From the NCBI GenBank assembly GCA_963827545.1, contig CAWHBI010000032.1, positions 59,482 through 123,481 on the forward strand: a stretch of 64,000 nt of DNA, given 5' to 3'. Of this stretch, positions 8,763 to 18,032 are shown piece after piece (position 1 is the first letter of the stretch; each line of letters starts with the position of its first letter). The translations under genes and the position numbers were made by a program. The notes below the pieces were generated by a model. The model did not search any database. It saw only the letters and a list, made by a program, of their open reading frames with translations, and had not been told where the DNA came from. The DNA is from AWTP1-13 sp963827545. GTDB lineage: Bacteria; Pseudomonadota; Alphaproteobacteria; Rhizobiales; Hyphomicrobiaceae.

Positions 8763-11700
8763 ATGCAGGGGCGCCAGGAGATCGCAGCACACAGGGCGCG
8801 CACCGCGCGTGGCGCGTGCGGACTGGCAATTTTCCTGGCTTGCCTGTTGCTGGCCTTCACGCCTGCGGCTGCCGCGCTCAAGTCGATCGACATCACCAAC
8901 GACGCCGAGCGCATCGATATCTCGGCGCTTGGCGAGTTCTACGAGCCGCAGGGTGATCAGCTCACCGTCGAGACGGCGCCAGGCAGCGATGGGGTCACCC
9001 AGCGCCTGGCGGTCAGCGCTTCGACGCCCGGCACCAATCCCGGCTGGTACGTGTTTGCGCTGCGCAACACCACCGACAAACCGATCGAACGCTGGCTTGC
9101 GGCCGATCGCTACAATACTGCCGGGTCCGGCGTGGTGTGGCCGGACCTCGATGCCCGGCGCATCGAGAAGGTCACGCATTCGGTGGGCTATGTGCCCGAG
9201 CGCATCAAGAGCGACCGCGCCGACGTGTTCCGCATCACCCTGGAGCCGGGCCAGACGGTCACCTACGTCGCCGAGCTGTCGTCGGACCGCTTCACGCGCC
9301 TCTATCTCTGGAACGCGCTGGAGTACGAGCAGAAGAACAGGGACCGGCAGCTGTTCAACGGCATCATGCTGGGCATCACCGGGCTGCTCGCAATCTTCCT
9401 CACTGCCGTGTTCGCCGCCAATCACAAAGCAATCTTTCCATCGGCGGCCGTCTTCACATGGTGCGTGCTGGCGTACCTGTGTGTCGATTTCGGCTTCTGG
9501 CACAAGCTGTTCAACGTTCGCCCGGAGGAGAACGCGCAATATCGGGCGGCCACCGAGGCGGCCATGGCGGCAAGCCTTCTGGTCTTCATGTACATCTTTC
9601 TGCGGCTGGGGGCCTGGCACGGGTTTGTGCGCACGCTGCTCGGGCTCTGGATCGCGGCACAGGCCGTTCTCGTTGCGATTGCCTTCCTTGATCCTCGCCT
9701 CGCCGCCACGTTCGCCCGCCTCTCGAGCCTTGCGATCGCCACGGGTGGCGGGCTCGTCACGCTGTTTCTGGCGCTGCGGGGACAGGACCGCGCGCTGTCC
9801 CTGGTGCCGACATGGATGCTGCTGCTGGTGTGGCTGTTCGGCGCCGGCGCCACGTTCATCGGCCGGTTGGCAGGTGACATCGTCATTTTCGGCCTCACTG
9901 CGGGCCTGGTGCTGATCGTGGTGCTGATCGGCTTCACCGTCACCCAGTACGCCTTCCGTTCCAGCGAGCCGCTGTACGGCACCCAACCCGGCGAGCAACA
10001 GCTGCGCTCGCTGGCCGTGGACGGCGCCGGCGCCGCAGTGTGGGAATGGAACGCGCGCCGCGACGAGATCAAGGCGAGCCCGATCGTGGAGGCGATGCTG
10101 GGCCTCAAATCCGGGGAGCTGTCGGCCAAGGCGGACAACTTCGCCGCACACATGCATCCCGCAGACCGCGAACAATTCAAGCTCCTGCTGTGGTCGATGA
10201 AAGAGCGCGCCGGCGGAGAGATGCGCATCGAGTTCCGCATGCGGCACGTCGACAACTCCTATCGCTGGTTCGAGCTCGAGGCTGCCAGCGTGCCGACCTC
10301 CGACCGCCGCAACTTGCGATGCGTCGGTCTGATGCGCGAAGTGACAGATGCCAAGCGTGCGCAGGAGCGGCTGTTGCACAACGCCGTGCACGACAGCCTT
10401 TCCGGGTTGCCCAACCGGGAGCTGTTTCTGGACCGGCTGGCCATCGCCGCCAAGCGCGCCACCTTGGAGCCGCTGGTACGGCCGTCGCTGTTGTTCATCG
10501 ACATCGACCGCTTCAAGGCCGCCAACACGGCTTTCGGCCTGGTGGTGGGGGACAGCCTCCTGCTGACCGTGGCCCGGCGCCTTGCGCGCAACCTCGGGCC
10601 GCAGGACACGCTGGCGCGCATCAGCGCCGACCAATTCGCCCTCCTGCTCTTGAGCCAGACCGACCCTCGTGAGCTGGCCATGCTGGCGGAGCAGGTGCGC
10701 CGCTCCATACGCTCGCCCGTCACCATCGGCGGCCAGGAGGTGGTGCTCACGGCGTCAATCGGTATCGCAATCTATGACGGCCCGGACGAGGATCCTGCCG
10801 AGCTGTTGCGCGAAGCCCAGATCGCCATGTATCGGGCCAAGCGGTCGGGCTCCGACCGCATCGAGATCTTCAACGCCGATATGCGTTCCGACAAGGACGG
10901 GCGGGTTGCGCTCGAGGATGAGCTTCGTGGTGCGATCGAGAAGAAGCAGCTGAGGCTGGTGTATCAACCGATCTTCTACCTGCCCACGGAGACGCTGGCC
11001 GGGTTCGAGGCGCTGCTGCGCTGGGACCATCCCCGGCTGGGCACGCTCAATCCCACCCACTTCATGCCGGTGGCGGAGGAATCGGACCTCATCATCAAGC
11101 TCGGCTCGCATGTGTTGTCCCGTGCGGTGCGCGAGGCCCAGCGCTGGCAGCGGGAGCTGCCTCGCCCCGACCAGCCGCTGTTCGTCAGCGTCAATGTTTC
11201 CAGCCGGCAGCTGTTCCGGCCCGACCTGATCAACGAAGTGCGCCACATCCTGGGCCGCGCCGTTCTCCCGAAGGGGTCCCTGCGCCTCGAGATTACCGAA
11301 TCGCTGGCGATGGAGAATCCAGAGAAGGCCGCTTCGGTGCTGGAGCAGCTCTCTGCTGCGGGCGCGGGGCTGGCACTCGACGACTTCGGCACCGGTTATT
11401 CCTCGCTGTCGTATCTCAATCAGTTCTCGTTCGACACGATCAAGGTCGACGGTGCGTTCGTGCAGGCTCGGGGGCAGAACGGCACTGGGGCGACGATTCT
11501 GCGGTCGATCATTGCCCTCGCCCATGAGCTCGGCAAGAAAGTGGTCGCGGAGGGCGTCGAGGCCGAGGATGACGTAGGGTTTCTGCGCTCCATCGGCTGC
11601 GAGTACGCCCAAGGCTTCTACTACGGCGAGCCCATGGCGGAGCGGGATGTCCTGCAGCTGCTCAAGGTCGTGCGCCGGGCCGAGCGGCGGTTGAAGAAGA

Positions 11701-12380
11701 GCGTCCTGTTCGGCAATCGCACCAGGGCAAGGAGCGAAGCGACCGCCCCTGCTCCTCAGTTGGCGCCTCCGCCTCCGGCAGCGGCGATGGGCGATGCCGG
11801 TCGTGGCACCGCTCCCCCTCCGCGCCAGGCCGCCGCCCAACGGGGTTGCTCCCGCAGGTGCGCCCATTCCGGCCCGGCCGTGGCCGCCTCAGGCTCCACC
11901 GGGCCCGCCCTTCGCCCTGGCCGGCAGGGCAGGCGGCCCGCAATTGCACGCGAGCGGTCCACCGCCTCTGCCCAAGACCACGCCGGCGGCGCCGTCCGGC
12001 GCCAGGCCCGCGAAGCTGAATCTGCCGGCAACCCCGCTGCGGACGGATGCGCCCGCTGCAACGCCGGCGCCTCCGCCAGGCAGGGCCCCGCAGAAATCCG
12101 CACCTGTGCCGAACGGGGCTCCACCCGCAGGAGCGCAGCCGCCGCCCCTGCCGTCTGCAGGATCGCGTCCGGCGGCCGAGCCAAGGGCTGCGGCGCCTTT
12201 GTTGCCTCCGCTGCCACCGCACCGGCCGAGCCAACCTGGCCCCGATCTGTCCAAGCTGCCTCCGGCCATTCGTGCGAGCCTGGCCAAGCTGGCCGGCGAT
12301 GCTGCGCCGGAGGAGGACGGCCCAACCGGTCCGCCGCCAAGCAGTACGAGCTGACCGCGCCAGCCTCGAGCGAGACCTGA
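8763..12380 (+). CDS. Membrane sensor with PAS, degenerate GGDEF and EAL domains (probable c-di-GMP phosphodiesterase)
   Basis: Large inner-membrane signalling protein. Order: N-terminal signal/membrane helix (about 19-39), periplasmic domain (about 40-195), a seven-helix membrane block (about 197-395), a PAS-like domain (about 415-535), GGDEF (about 540-700) and EAL (about 720-965). The GGDEF site reads SADQF (about 621-625), so cyclase activity is unlikely. The EAL domain keeps EALLRW (about 749), EITES, LDDFGTGYSSL and AEGVE, so it probably cleaves c-di-GMP. After about residue 1010 the frame turns into unlikely sequence, while the +1 frame (11794-12354) encodes a Pro/Ala-rich tail ending in SKLPPAIRASLAKLAGD. 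A small indel near 11790 is likely, and the true end would then be 12354. Confidence 0.88.
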   Translation: MQGRQEIAAHRARTARGACGLAIFLACLLLAFTPAAAALKSIDITNDAERIDISALGEFYEPQGDQLTVETAPGSDGVTQRLAVSASTPGTNPGWYVFALRNTTDKPIERWLAADRYNTAGSGVVWPDLDARRIEKVTHSVGYVPERIKSDRADVFRITLEPGQTVTYVAELSSDRFTRLYLWNALEYEQKNRDRQLFNGIMLGITGLLAIFLTAVFAANHKAIFPSAAVFTWCVLAYLCVDFGFWHKLFNVRPEENAQYRAATEAAMAASLLVFMYIFLRLGAWHGFVRTLLGLWIAAQAVLVAIAFLDPRLAATFARLSSLAIATGGGLVTLFLALRGQDRALSLVPTWMLLLVWLFGAGATFIGRLAGDIVIFGLTAGLVLIVVLIGFTVTQYAFRSSEPLYGTQPGEQQLRSLAVDGAGAAVWEWNARRDEIKASPIVEAMLGLKSGELSAKADNFAAHMHPADREQFKLLLWSMKERAGGEMRIEFRMRHVDNSYRWFELEAASVPTSDRRNLRCVGLMREVTDAKRAQERLLHNAVHDSLSGLPNRELFLDRLAIAAKRATLEPLVRPSLLFIDIDRFKAANTAFGLVVGDSLLLTVARRLARNLGPQDTLARISADQFALLLLSQTDPRELAMLAEQVRRSIRSPVTIGGQEVVLTASIGIAIYDGPDEDPAELLREAQIAMYRAKRSGSDRIEIFNADMRSDKDGRVALEDELRGAIEKKQLRLVYQPIFYLPTETLAGFEALLRWDHPRLGTLNPTHFMPVAEESDLIIKLGSHVLSRAVREAQRWQRELPRPDQPLFVSVNVSSRQLFRPDLINEVRHILGRAVLPKGSLRLEITESLAMENPEKAASVLEQLSAAGAGLALDDFGTGYSSLSYLNQFSFDTIKVDGAFVQARGQNGTGATILRSIIALAHELGKKVVAEGVEAEDDVGFLRSIGCEYAQGFYYGEPMAERDVLQLLKVVRRAERRLKKSVLFGNRTRARSEATAPAPQLAPPPPAAAMGDAGRGTAPPPRQAAAQRGCSRRCAHSGPAVAASGSTGPALRPGRQGRRPAIARERSTASAQDHAGGAVRRQAREAESAGNPAADGCARCNAGASARQGPAEIRTCAERGSTRRSAAAAPAVCRIASGGRAKGCGAFVASAATAPAEPTWPRSVQAASGHSCEPGQAGRRCCAGGGRPNRSAAKQYELTAPASSET

Positions 12381-12413
12381 TCGGACCGTTGGAGGATCAG
12401 CCGGCGGCCAGCA

Positions 12414-13025
12414 TCACGCGTGCCCGGCCTCGCTCACGAGGTGGGAAGGATCGATGCCGATCTTGGACATGGCCCGCTCGTATTTCTGGTCCAGATTGCG
12501 ATCGAACAGCAGATCGAGGTCCGGCGGACAGTGCAGCCAGCCATTGGCCTGGATCTCGTTCTCCAGCTGGCCTGGCCGCCAACCGGCATACCCGAGCGCG
12601 AGGATCGCCCGGTTGGGTCCTTTGCCGCCGGCAATAGCTCTCAAGATGTCCACGGTAGCGGTGAGCGAGACGCCCTCGTCGATCGGCAGCGTCGAATCGG
12701 CAACGAAATAGTCCGAGCTGTGAAGCACGAAGCCGCGGCTCGTCTCGACCGGCCCGCCCACATGCACATCCATGTCGACGATCTCGGTCAGGTCGTGGCT
12801 GCCGTTGTCAGTGGTGATGCTGAGCTGCCCGAGCAGCTGCGGAAAGCTGATGTGCGGCGCCCGCTGATTGACGATCAATCCCATCGCTCCATCGGCGGAA
12901 TGCGCACACATGTAGATCACCGAGCGAGCGAAGCGCTTGTCGGTCATAACGGGCATGGCGACAAGAAATTGCCCGTCCAGGTAGTTGGTCTTGCCGCCTC
13001 TGCGTGTTTTCCTGCGTACCGCCAT
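12414..13025 (-). CDS. YqgE/AlgH family protein
   Basis: 203 residues with the YqgE/AlgH hallmarks: YLDGQFLVAMPVM at the N-terminus, the hydrophobic strand GLIVNQ, VHVGGPVE, and GYAGWRPGQLENEI. The family is widespread, cytoplasmic and of unclear biochemistry; some members affect exopolysaccharide regulation. ATG 13025 gives the usual N-terminus, with a basic stretch (VRRKTRRGGK) before the domain; the open frame upstream is not protein-like. It is divergent from the DsbD-type gene, with about 130 nt between the two starts. Confidence 0.92.
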   Translation of the reverse strand: MAVRRKTRRGGKTNYLDGQFLVAMPVMTDKRFARSVIYMCAHSADGAMGLIVNQRAPHISFPQLLGQLSITTDNGSHDLTEIVDMDVHVGGPVETSRGFVLHSSDYFVADSTLPIDEGVSLTATVDILRAIAGGKGPNRAILALGYAGWRPGQLENEIQANGWLHCPPDLDLLFDRNLDQKYERAMSKIGIDPSHLVSEAGHA

Positions 13026-13155
13026 GGGGTTGAGACTAGCGTTTGTGCCCTGCTCCTGGAAGGGGCTCGCGCCCATCCATAACCCATCGATCGAGGAGTC
13101 TTGAATTGTGCGCCACGAATCACCTCCTATCTTGGCGCAACTAGCGAGGAAAACC

Positions 13156-14007
13156 ATGAGCGCTCTTCGGGCCGCGTGTGTTGCCGCGCTTCTGTCTGTT
13201 GCCGTCGCCCCCCAGGCCCAGCCCGCGCAGCAGGCGGGTGCCGCCACAGCCTGGGTCGAGCTTCACGCCTCGCGTGCGCGGCTGGTTGCAGGACTGGGCC
13301 TGACGCCTGGCGGCCACTATTTGGCTGGCCTCGAAATCGTCATGGCCGACGGCTGGAAGACCTACTGGCGGATGCCGGGCGATGCCGGCGTGCCGCCGAC
13401 GTTCGATTGGACGGGCTCGGCCAATATCGGCGCAACCAGGGTTCTCTATCCGGCGCCGATGCGCATGGCAGAGGCGGGTGGTGAGACGCTCGGCTACAAG
13501 CACGCGGTGCTGCTGCCGATCGAGGTGACGCCCCAGGATCCCGGCAAGCCCGTGGTCATGAAGCTGGTGCTGGAGCTCGGGATCTGCCGCGAGATCTGCA
13601 TCCCGGCCACCGCTGCCTTCGATCTCACCATCGCCCCGGGTCGCACCGGCGCGCCGCTACCCGAGATCATGGCAGCACTCGATCGCGTGCCCCGCGCACA
13701 GGCGAAGCGGCGCAAGGGTGACCCCGAGCTCAAGCGCGTTGCCGTGGCGCAGGGCGATGGAGCGAACTCCCGGCTCGCCATCGAGGTCGCATTTGGCGGC
13801 GATGCCAAGGCAGCGGACGTCTTCGTCGAGGCGCCGGAGGGACTCTACGTGCCGCTGCCGAAGAAAACGGGGCCGGCTGCCGGCGGTCTCATACGCTTCG
13901 AGACCGAGCTGTCGCCCAGCCTGGTGCAGGACCTGAAGGGCAAGACGCTCACGCTCACCCTCGTCGGTGAGGCGGGCGCGACCGAGGCGCAGTGGACCTT
14001 TCCCTGA
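13156..14007 (+). CDS. Exported DsbD N-terminal-domain family protein
   Basis: 283 residues with a signal peptide (about 1-22, hydrophobic AACVAALLSVAVAPQAQ) and then an immunoglobulin-like DsbD alpha domain. The cysteine pair CREIC (about C144 and C148) in LELGICREICIP corresponds to the thiol pair of DsbD alpha domains, which pass electrons to periplasmic oxidised proteins. There is no membrane domain or C-terminal thioredoxin domain, so the electron donor must be another protein. ATG 13156 has GAGGAAAA directly upstream. The peroxiredoxin gene follows after about 100 nt, which fits a redox setting. Confidence 0.87.
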   Translation: MSALRAACVAALLSVAVAPQAQPAQQAGAATAWVELHASRARLVAGLGLTPGGHYLAGLEIVMADGWKTYWRMPGDAGVPPTFDWTGSANIGATRVLYPAPMRMAEAGGETLGYKHAVLLPIEVTPQDPGKPVVMKLVLELGICREICIPATAAFDLTIAPGRTGAPLPEIMAALDRVPRAQAKRRKGDPELKRVAVAQGDGANSRLAIEVAFGGDAKAADVFVEAPEGLYVPLPKKTGPAAGGLIRFETELSPSLVQDLKGKTLTLTLVGEAGATEAQWTFP

Positions 14008-14108
14008 GCCGCCAGTCTTGGCTTGCACCTCGCGAGCCCTTAAGGTCACGCGTGGCGCCAAGCCAGCGCACGCATCCGTCAGCCGTTTCCAGTTCGAAAG
14101 GATAGCCC

Positions 14109-14594
14109 ATGACGATCAAGGTCGGCGATCGCCTGCCCGAGACGACTTTCATGACGATGTCGCCGGAAGGTCCCAAGCCGATGAAGACCGCCGAGGCGTT
14201 CGACGGCAAGAAGGTGGCCTTGTTCGCAGTCCCCGGCGCCTACACTCCGACCTGCCACAAGCAGCACATGGCCGGGTTCGTGCAGAACTACGACGAGCTC
14301 AAGAAGAAAGGCTTCGACGTGGTCGCCTGCACGTCCACCAACGACATTTTTGTCCTGACCAACTGGGCCAAGGATTCCAAGGCCGACGGCAAGATCCTGA
14401 TGCTGGCTGACGGCAGCGCCGAGTTCGCCAAGAAGATCGGCCTCGACATCGACCTGTCAGCCCGCGGCATGGGCGTCCGCTCCAAGCGCTATTCCATGAT
14501 CCTCGAGAACGGTGTGGTCAAAGCCCTGAACGTGGAAGAGGCTCCGCCCAACCACGACAAGTCGAGTGCTGCAACCCTGTGCAGCATGGCTTGA
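14109..14594 (+). CDS. Peroxiredoxin, Prx5 type
   Basis: 161 residues, typical of the atypical 2-Cys Prx5 group that reduces hydrogen peroxide and organic peroxides. The active site is PGAYTPTCH with the peroxidatic cysteine at about residue 49, and a conserved Arg lies in the RSKRYSMI segment. The C-terminal LCSMA carries a second cysteine that could be the resolving one. No signal peptide, so it is cytoplasmic. A purine-rich stretch (cgaaagg) lies a few bases before ATG 14109. Confidence 0.93.
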   Translation: MTIKVGDRLPETTFMTMSPEGPKPMKTAEAFDGKKVALFAVPGAYTPTCHKQHMAGFVQNYDELKKKGFDVVACTSTNDIFVLTNWAKDSKADGKILMLADGSAEFAKKIGLDIDLSARGMGVRSKRYSMILENGVVKALNVEEAPPNHDKSSAATLCSMA

Positions 14595-14732
14595 GCCTCA
14601 GGCCGGCGGCAGGTCTCCGGCTCACCACCACTGGTGGGGCCGCCGCCCCTCCCCGGACGGCCGGCCCGATCCTATATACTGGGGCGGTCGGGGGGCCGCT
14701 GGGGGCTTTCTCGGGCTCGGAGATCAACCTAC

Positions 14733-15722
14733 ATGCAGTTATGGCGGAGAGATCGCAACGGCGCACCTGACACCCACGAGATCGCTCAAGACGAGGAGCT
14801 GCTCGACGCCTACTCTCATGCCATTGTCTCTGTCGTCGAGCGGGTTTCGCCCTCGGTCGTGCACGTGCGCGTGCGCGGCGTGCGCCAGGGCTACGGCGCC
14901 CAGGGATCGGGGTCGGGCACCGTTCTGTCGCCCGACGGCATCGTCCTCACCAACAATCACGTTGTCGAGGGGGCCTCCGCGATCGAGTTGTCCCTCACCG
15001 ATGGCCGCCATGTTGCCGCGCGCATTCTGGGGCGCGACCCCGACACTGATATCGCGGTGCTGAGGGCGGAAACCAGCGATCGCCTGCCGGCGGCGCGGCT
15101 CGGCAATTCCAAGAAAGTCAGGCCTGGCCAGGTAGCCGTCGCCATCGGCAATCCGTTCGGGTTCGAATCGACCGTGACGGCGGGCATCGTCAGCGCCGTG
15201 GGCCGCTCCCTGCGGGCCCAGAACGGCCGCCTGATCGGTGACGTCATCCAGACCGACGCGGCTCTCAACCCGGGGAATTCCGGCGGGCCCCTGGTCAATT
15301 CCCGCTCCGAGGTGATCGGTGTCAACACGGCCGTCATCATGGGCGCACAAGGCATCTGCTTCTCGGTGGCCGCCAATACGGCGCAGCACGTGCTGACCCA
15401 GATCTTGCAGCATGGTCGGGTTCGGCGCGCCCGGCTCGGCATCGCCGGCGATCAGGTGCGCCTGCCGCAGCGGCTGAAGGCGGCAACCGGCCTCAAGCAG
15501 GAGGCCGGCGTGCGCGTCGTGGAGGTTCAGCCTGGCAGCCCGGCGCATACCGGCGGGCTCGAGCCGGGTGACGTGATCGTTGGCCTCGATCAAGAGGTCG
15601 TGACCGGCATCGACGACATTGCCCGGGTCCTCGACGGCACGCGCATCGACAAGCGTGTTGCCGTGCACATCCTGCGCGAGGGCCGGCAGGCAACGATGCA
15701 GATCATCCCGACGGAACGTTGA
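14733..15722 (+). CDS. S1C (HtrA/Deg-like) serine protease with PDZ domain
   Basis: Trypsin-fold protease with His in TNNHVVEG (about H76), Asp in DPDTDIAVL (about D106) and Ser in NPGNSGGPLV (about S183), followed by one PDZ domain with GLEPGDVIVGLDQEVV. 329 residues from ATG 14733, which has GGAG 8-9 nt upstream; the frame is open to 14634, but that part is compositionally unlike protein. Unlike DegP there is no signal peptide, so a cytoplasmic or unconventional location is likely. A single PDZ places it nearer to the DegS/short HtrA type. Confidence 0.92.
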   Translation: MQLWRRDRNGAPDTHEIAQDEELLDAYSHAIVSVVERVSPSVVHVRVRGVRQGYGAQGSGSGTVLSPDGIVLTNNHVVEGASAIELSLTDGRHVAARILGRDPDTDIAVLRAETSDRLPAARLGNSKKVRPGQVAVAIGNPFGFESTVTAGIVSAVGRSLRAQNGRLIGDVIQTDAALNPGNSGGPLVNSRSEVIGVNTAVIMGAQGICFSVAANTAQHVLTQILQHGRVRRARLGIAGDQVRLPQRLKAATGLKQEAGVRVVEVQPGSPAHTGGLEPGDVIVGLDQEVVTGIDDIARVLDGTRIDKRVAVHILREGRQATMQIIPTER

Positions 15723-15725
15723 GAC

Positions 15726-15801
15726 GTCATCCCGGGGCTTTTGTCCGGCTGCCGTCGGCACGCGCGGCAAGATGGGCCCCGGGCAGGAGGCCTGGAATGA
15801 C
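15726..15801. repeat. Intergenic inverted repeat with GTCATYCC ends, copy 1
   Basis: The segment starts GTCATCCCGGGGC and ends GGAATGAC, so its ends are near-perfect inverses. It fills the gap between two convergent genes. A longer relative with the same GTCATCCCGGG end lies at 50777-50888, also between convergent genes, so it may act as a two-way terminator as well as being a repeat. Confidence 0.6.
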
Positions 15802-15804
15802 ACA

Positions 15805-17319
15805 CTACGACGATGCGGTCTTCATGACGAAGGGGTTGCCGCCGCCTGGGCCGTTGTTGATCCACACGCTCTTTGATTGCAGATAGCCCTCGAGCGCCTC
15901 GATGCCGTTCTCGCGGCCGAGGCCGGAGGCCTTGTAGCCGCCGAACGGCATCGTGAAGCTCACCGCCCGGTAGGTGTTCACCCACACGGTGCCGGCCCTG
16001 ATGCGCCGCGCCATCGAATGCGCCCGCCTGACCGACTGCGTCCACACCCCGGCTCCGAGCCCGTAGGCGATGTCGTTGGCGATGGCCACCGCCTCGTCCT
16101 CGTCCTTGAACTTGATGACGGAGAGCACGGGCCCGAACACCTCCTCCTGGGCGATGCGCATCTTGTTGCTCACGTCCGTGAAGATGGTCGGCTTCACGAA
16201 ATACTTGCCGCCGCCCTCCTCCTTGGTCGCTGGGCCGCCGCCCAGCACGCACCGGGCGCCCTCGCCCTTGGCGATGTCGATGTAGGACAGGATCTTCTGA
16301 TATTGCGGCGGCGTCGTCACCGGGCCCACTTGCGTCTCCGCCTTGCTGGGATCGCCGAGCTTGGCGGTCTTGGCCATGGCCACGAGCTTCTCAACGAACC
16401 TGTCGTGGATGCTCTCCTGCAGCAGCAGGCGCGAGCCGGCGATGCAGGTCTGGCCCGTCGCTGCAAAGATGCCGGACACCGCGCCGCTCACGGCGTCGTC
16501 CAGGATGCAGTCGTCAAACACGATGTTGGGCGACTTGCCGCCGAGCTCGAGCGACACCTTCTTGAAGCTCTTGGCCGCCAGCTCGTTGACGCGCGCGCCC
16601 GTCACGCTGCCGCCCGTGAAGGCGACCTTGGCGACCTTGGGATGCGTGATCAGAGGTTCGCCCGTCACCGCACCGTAGCCGGTGACGACGTTGACGACGC
16701 CAGGGGGCAGGGCGGCCTCCTCGATCACCAGCTTCATGAACTCGAGCAGCGAGGCCGAAGTGAACTCGGAGGGTTTGATGACGATGGTGCAGCCCGCTGC
16801 CAGCGCCGGGGCCAGCTTCCAGCCGACCAGCATCAGCGGCGAGTTCCACGGCGTGATGAAGCCACAGACGCCGACCGGCTCCTTGAGGATGTAATTGAAA
16901 TGATCCGGCCTATCGACCGGCACCACGGAGCCCTGAATCTTGTCGGCGAGCCCGCCGTAATAATAGAACCACTCCGGCAGATACCTGGTCTGAGCCACCA
17001 TTTCGGAAATGAGCTTGCCGTTGTCGCGCACCTCGATCTGCGCCAGGTGCTCGGCATGCTTTTCGATCAGCCCCGCGATCTTGCGCAGCATCTTGCCGCG
17101 CGCCGTCTGGGTCATGGCCGGCCACGGGCCCGTCTCAAAGGCACGTGCGGCAGCCTCGACGGCACGATCCACGTCGGCCTTGTCGCATTCCGGGATCAGC
17201 GCCCATGGCTCGCCCGTGTAGGGGTCGAACGTCTGGAACTTCTTGCCGGAGGCGGCGTCGCACCACTTCCCGTCGATGTAGATTTGGTATTCCTGGAGCT
17301 TGGGGGGCCGGTCTAGCAT
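15805..17319 (-). CDS. Aldehyde dehydrogenase family protein
   Basis: NAD(P)-dependent aldehyde dehydrogenase of 504 residues. It has the expected TPWNSPLM cofactor region, FTGGSVTG, the general base in LELGGKSPNIVF, the catalytic cysteine in GQTCIAGSR, and EVFGPVLSV near the C-terminus. ATG 17319 has GAGGAG upstream and gives a normal N-terminus. The closest type by eye is the broad aldehyde/betaine aldehyde group; the substrate is not determined. It converges with the protease gene, with a repeat in between. Confidence 0.92.
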   Translation of the reverse strand: MLDRPPKLQEYQIYIDGKWCDAASGKKFQTFDPYTGEPWALIPECDKADVDRAVEAAARAFETGPWPAMTQTARGKMLRKIAGLIEKHAEHLAQIEVRDNGKLISEMVAQTRYLPEWFYYYGGLADKIQGSVVPVDRPDHFNYILKEPVGVCGFITPWNSPLMLVGWKLAPALAAGCTIVIKPSEFTSASLLEFMKLVIEEAALPPGVVNVVTGYGAVTGEPLITHPKVAKVAFTGGSVTGARVNELAAKSFKKVSLELGGKSPNIVFDDCILDDAVSGAVSGIFAATGQTCIAGSRLLLQESIHDRFVEKLVAMAKTAKLGDPSKAETQVGPVTTPPQYQKILSYIDIAKGEGARCVLGGGPATKEEGGGKYFVKPTIFTDVSNKMRIAQEEVFGPVLSVIKFKDEDEAVAIANDIAYGLGAGVWTQSVRRAHSMARRIRAGTVWVNTYRAVSFTMPFGGYKASGLGRENGIEALEGYLQSKSVWINNGPGGGNPFVMKTASS

Positions 17320-17504
17320 GGGGCGCTCCTCGAAAAAGCCGCGCATTCGGGGATTGAGCCTCAAGGCTAGTGCGCGGCGGGCGCGGGTTCAAGGCGAGCG
17401 CAGCATGGCTGGCAAACCGCCAGTGAGCAGTCCGCCCAGTTGTCGACACACGCGTGATGTCCGCTGGACCACGGCACGCTTTGTTGGAAGCGGGAGTTTC
17501 CTCA

Positions 17505-17927
17505 ATGAAGTACCTGTCCCCTATCGCCGCGCTGGTGATGGCCGTGGGCCTTGCAGGCACCGCAGCGGCCCAGCTTCCATTTCCCTTGCCGGGCCAGCCG
17601 CAGCCCGATCTCGGCAAAAAGGAGCAATGCACAAGGGACTACCTGAAATCGGTCGAGCGCCAGATTGAGCTCATCGAGAAGCTGCGCACCTCCGGCCCGG
17701 AAGCCGTCGGTCAGATCTGCTCCCTGATCGAGCTCGGAAGCGCTTTGGTGGGTGGCGAGCTTTCCGACGAGACGCGCAAGCGGCTCAAGGAGATGCTGGG
17801 CTTCGACATCGATCTGCGCTTCATCAAGGCGCAATGCCGGGTCGGCCAGGGCAACCTGGATCGCGAGTTCATGACCCGGCTCGGTTTCCTGCGGTCGGAG
17901 CTGGTGCGCTGCAACGATACGATTTAG
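17505..17927 (+). CDS. Small exported hypothetical protein
   Basis: 140 residues with a clear signal peptide (MKYLSPIAALVMAVGLAGTAAAQ, about 1-23). The mature part begins with a proline-rich stretch, then is predicted helical with four cysteines (in EQCTRD, GQICSL, AQCRVG and VRCNDTI), which could form two disulfides in the periplasm. No family recognised. ATG 17505 gives the signal sequence directly. It precedes another exported protein by about 105 nt. Confidence 0.75.
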   Translation: MKYLSPIAALVMAVGLAGTAAAQLPFPLPGQPQPDLGKKEQCTRDYLKSVERQIELIEKLRTSGPEAVGQICSLIELGSALVGGELSDETRKRLKEMLGFDIDLRFIKAQCRVGQGNLDREFMTRLGFLRSELVRCNDTI

Positions 17928-18032
17928 CCTGGGTTTTCCAGAGCGTTGGCGAGGGTGGGCCTCGACCCCGGCGCCGTTTCTGGCCTACTCTGACGCGGAG
18001 CTGCACTAGGCAGCGTCGGTGCGAGGTGCCCC

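Noticed and set aside
8721..10634. A 637-codon open frame on the minus strand opposite the EAL protein
   Set aside because: It mirrors the coding strand of a gene with clear domains, has no recognisable motif, and long antisense frames are expected in GC-rich DNA.
14675..14680. TATACT as a -10 box before the HtrA-like protease
   Set aside because: No -35-like hexamer at 16-18 nt upstream, so a promoter is not supported.
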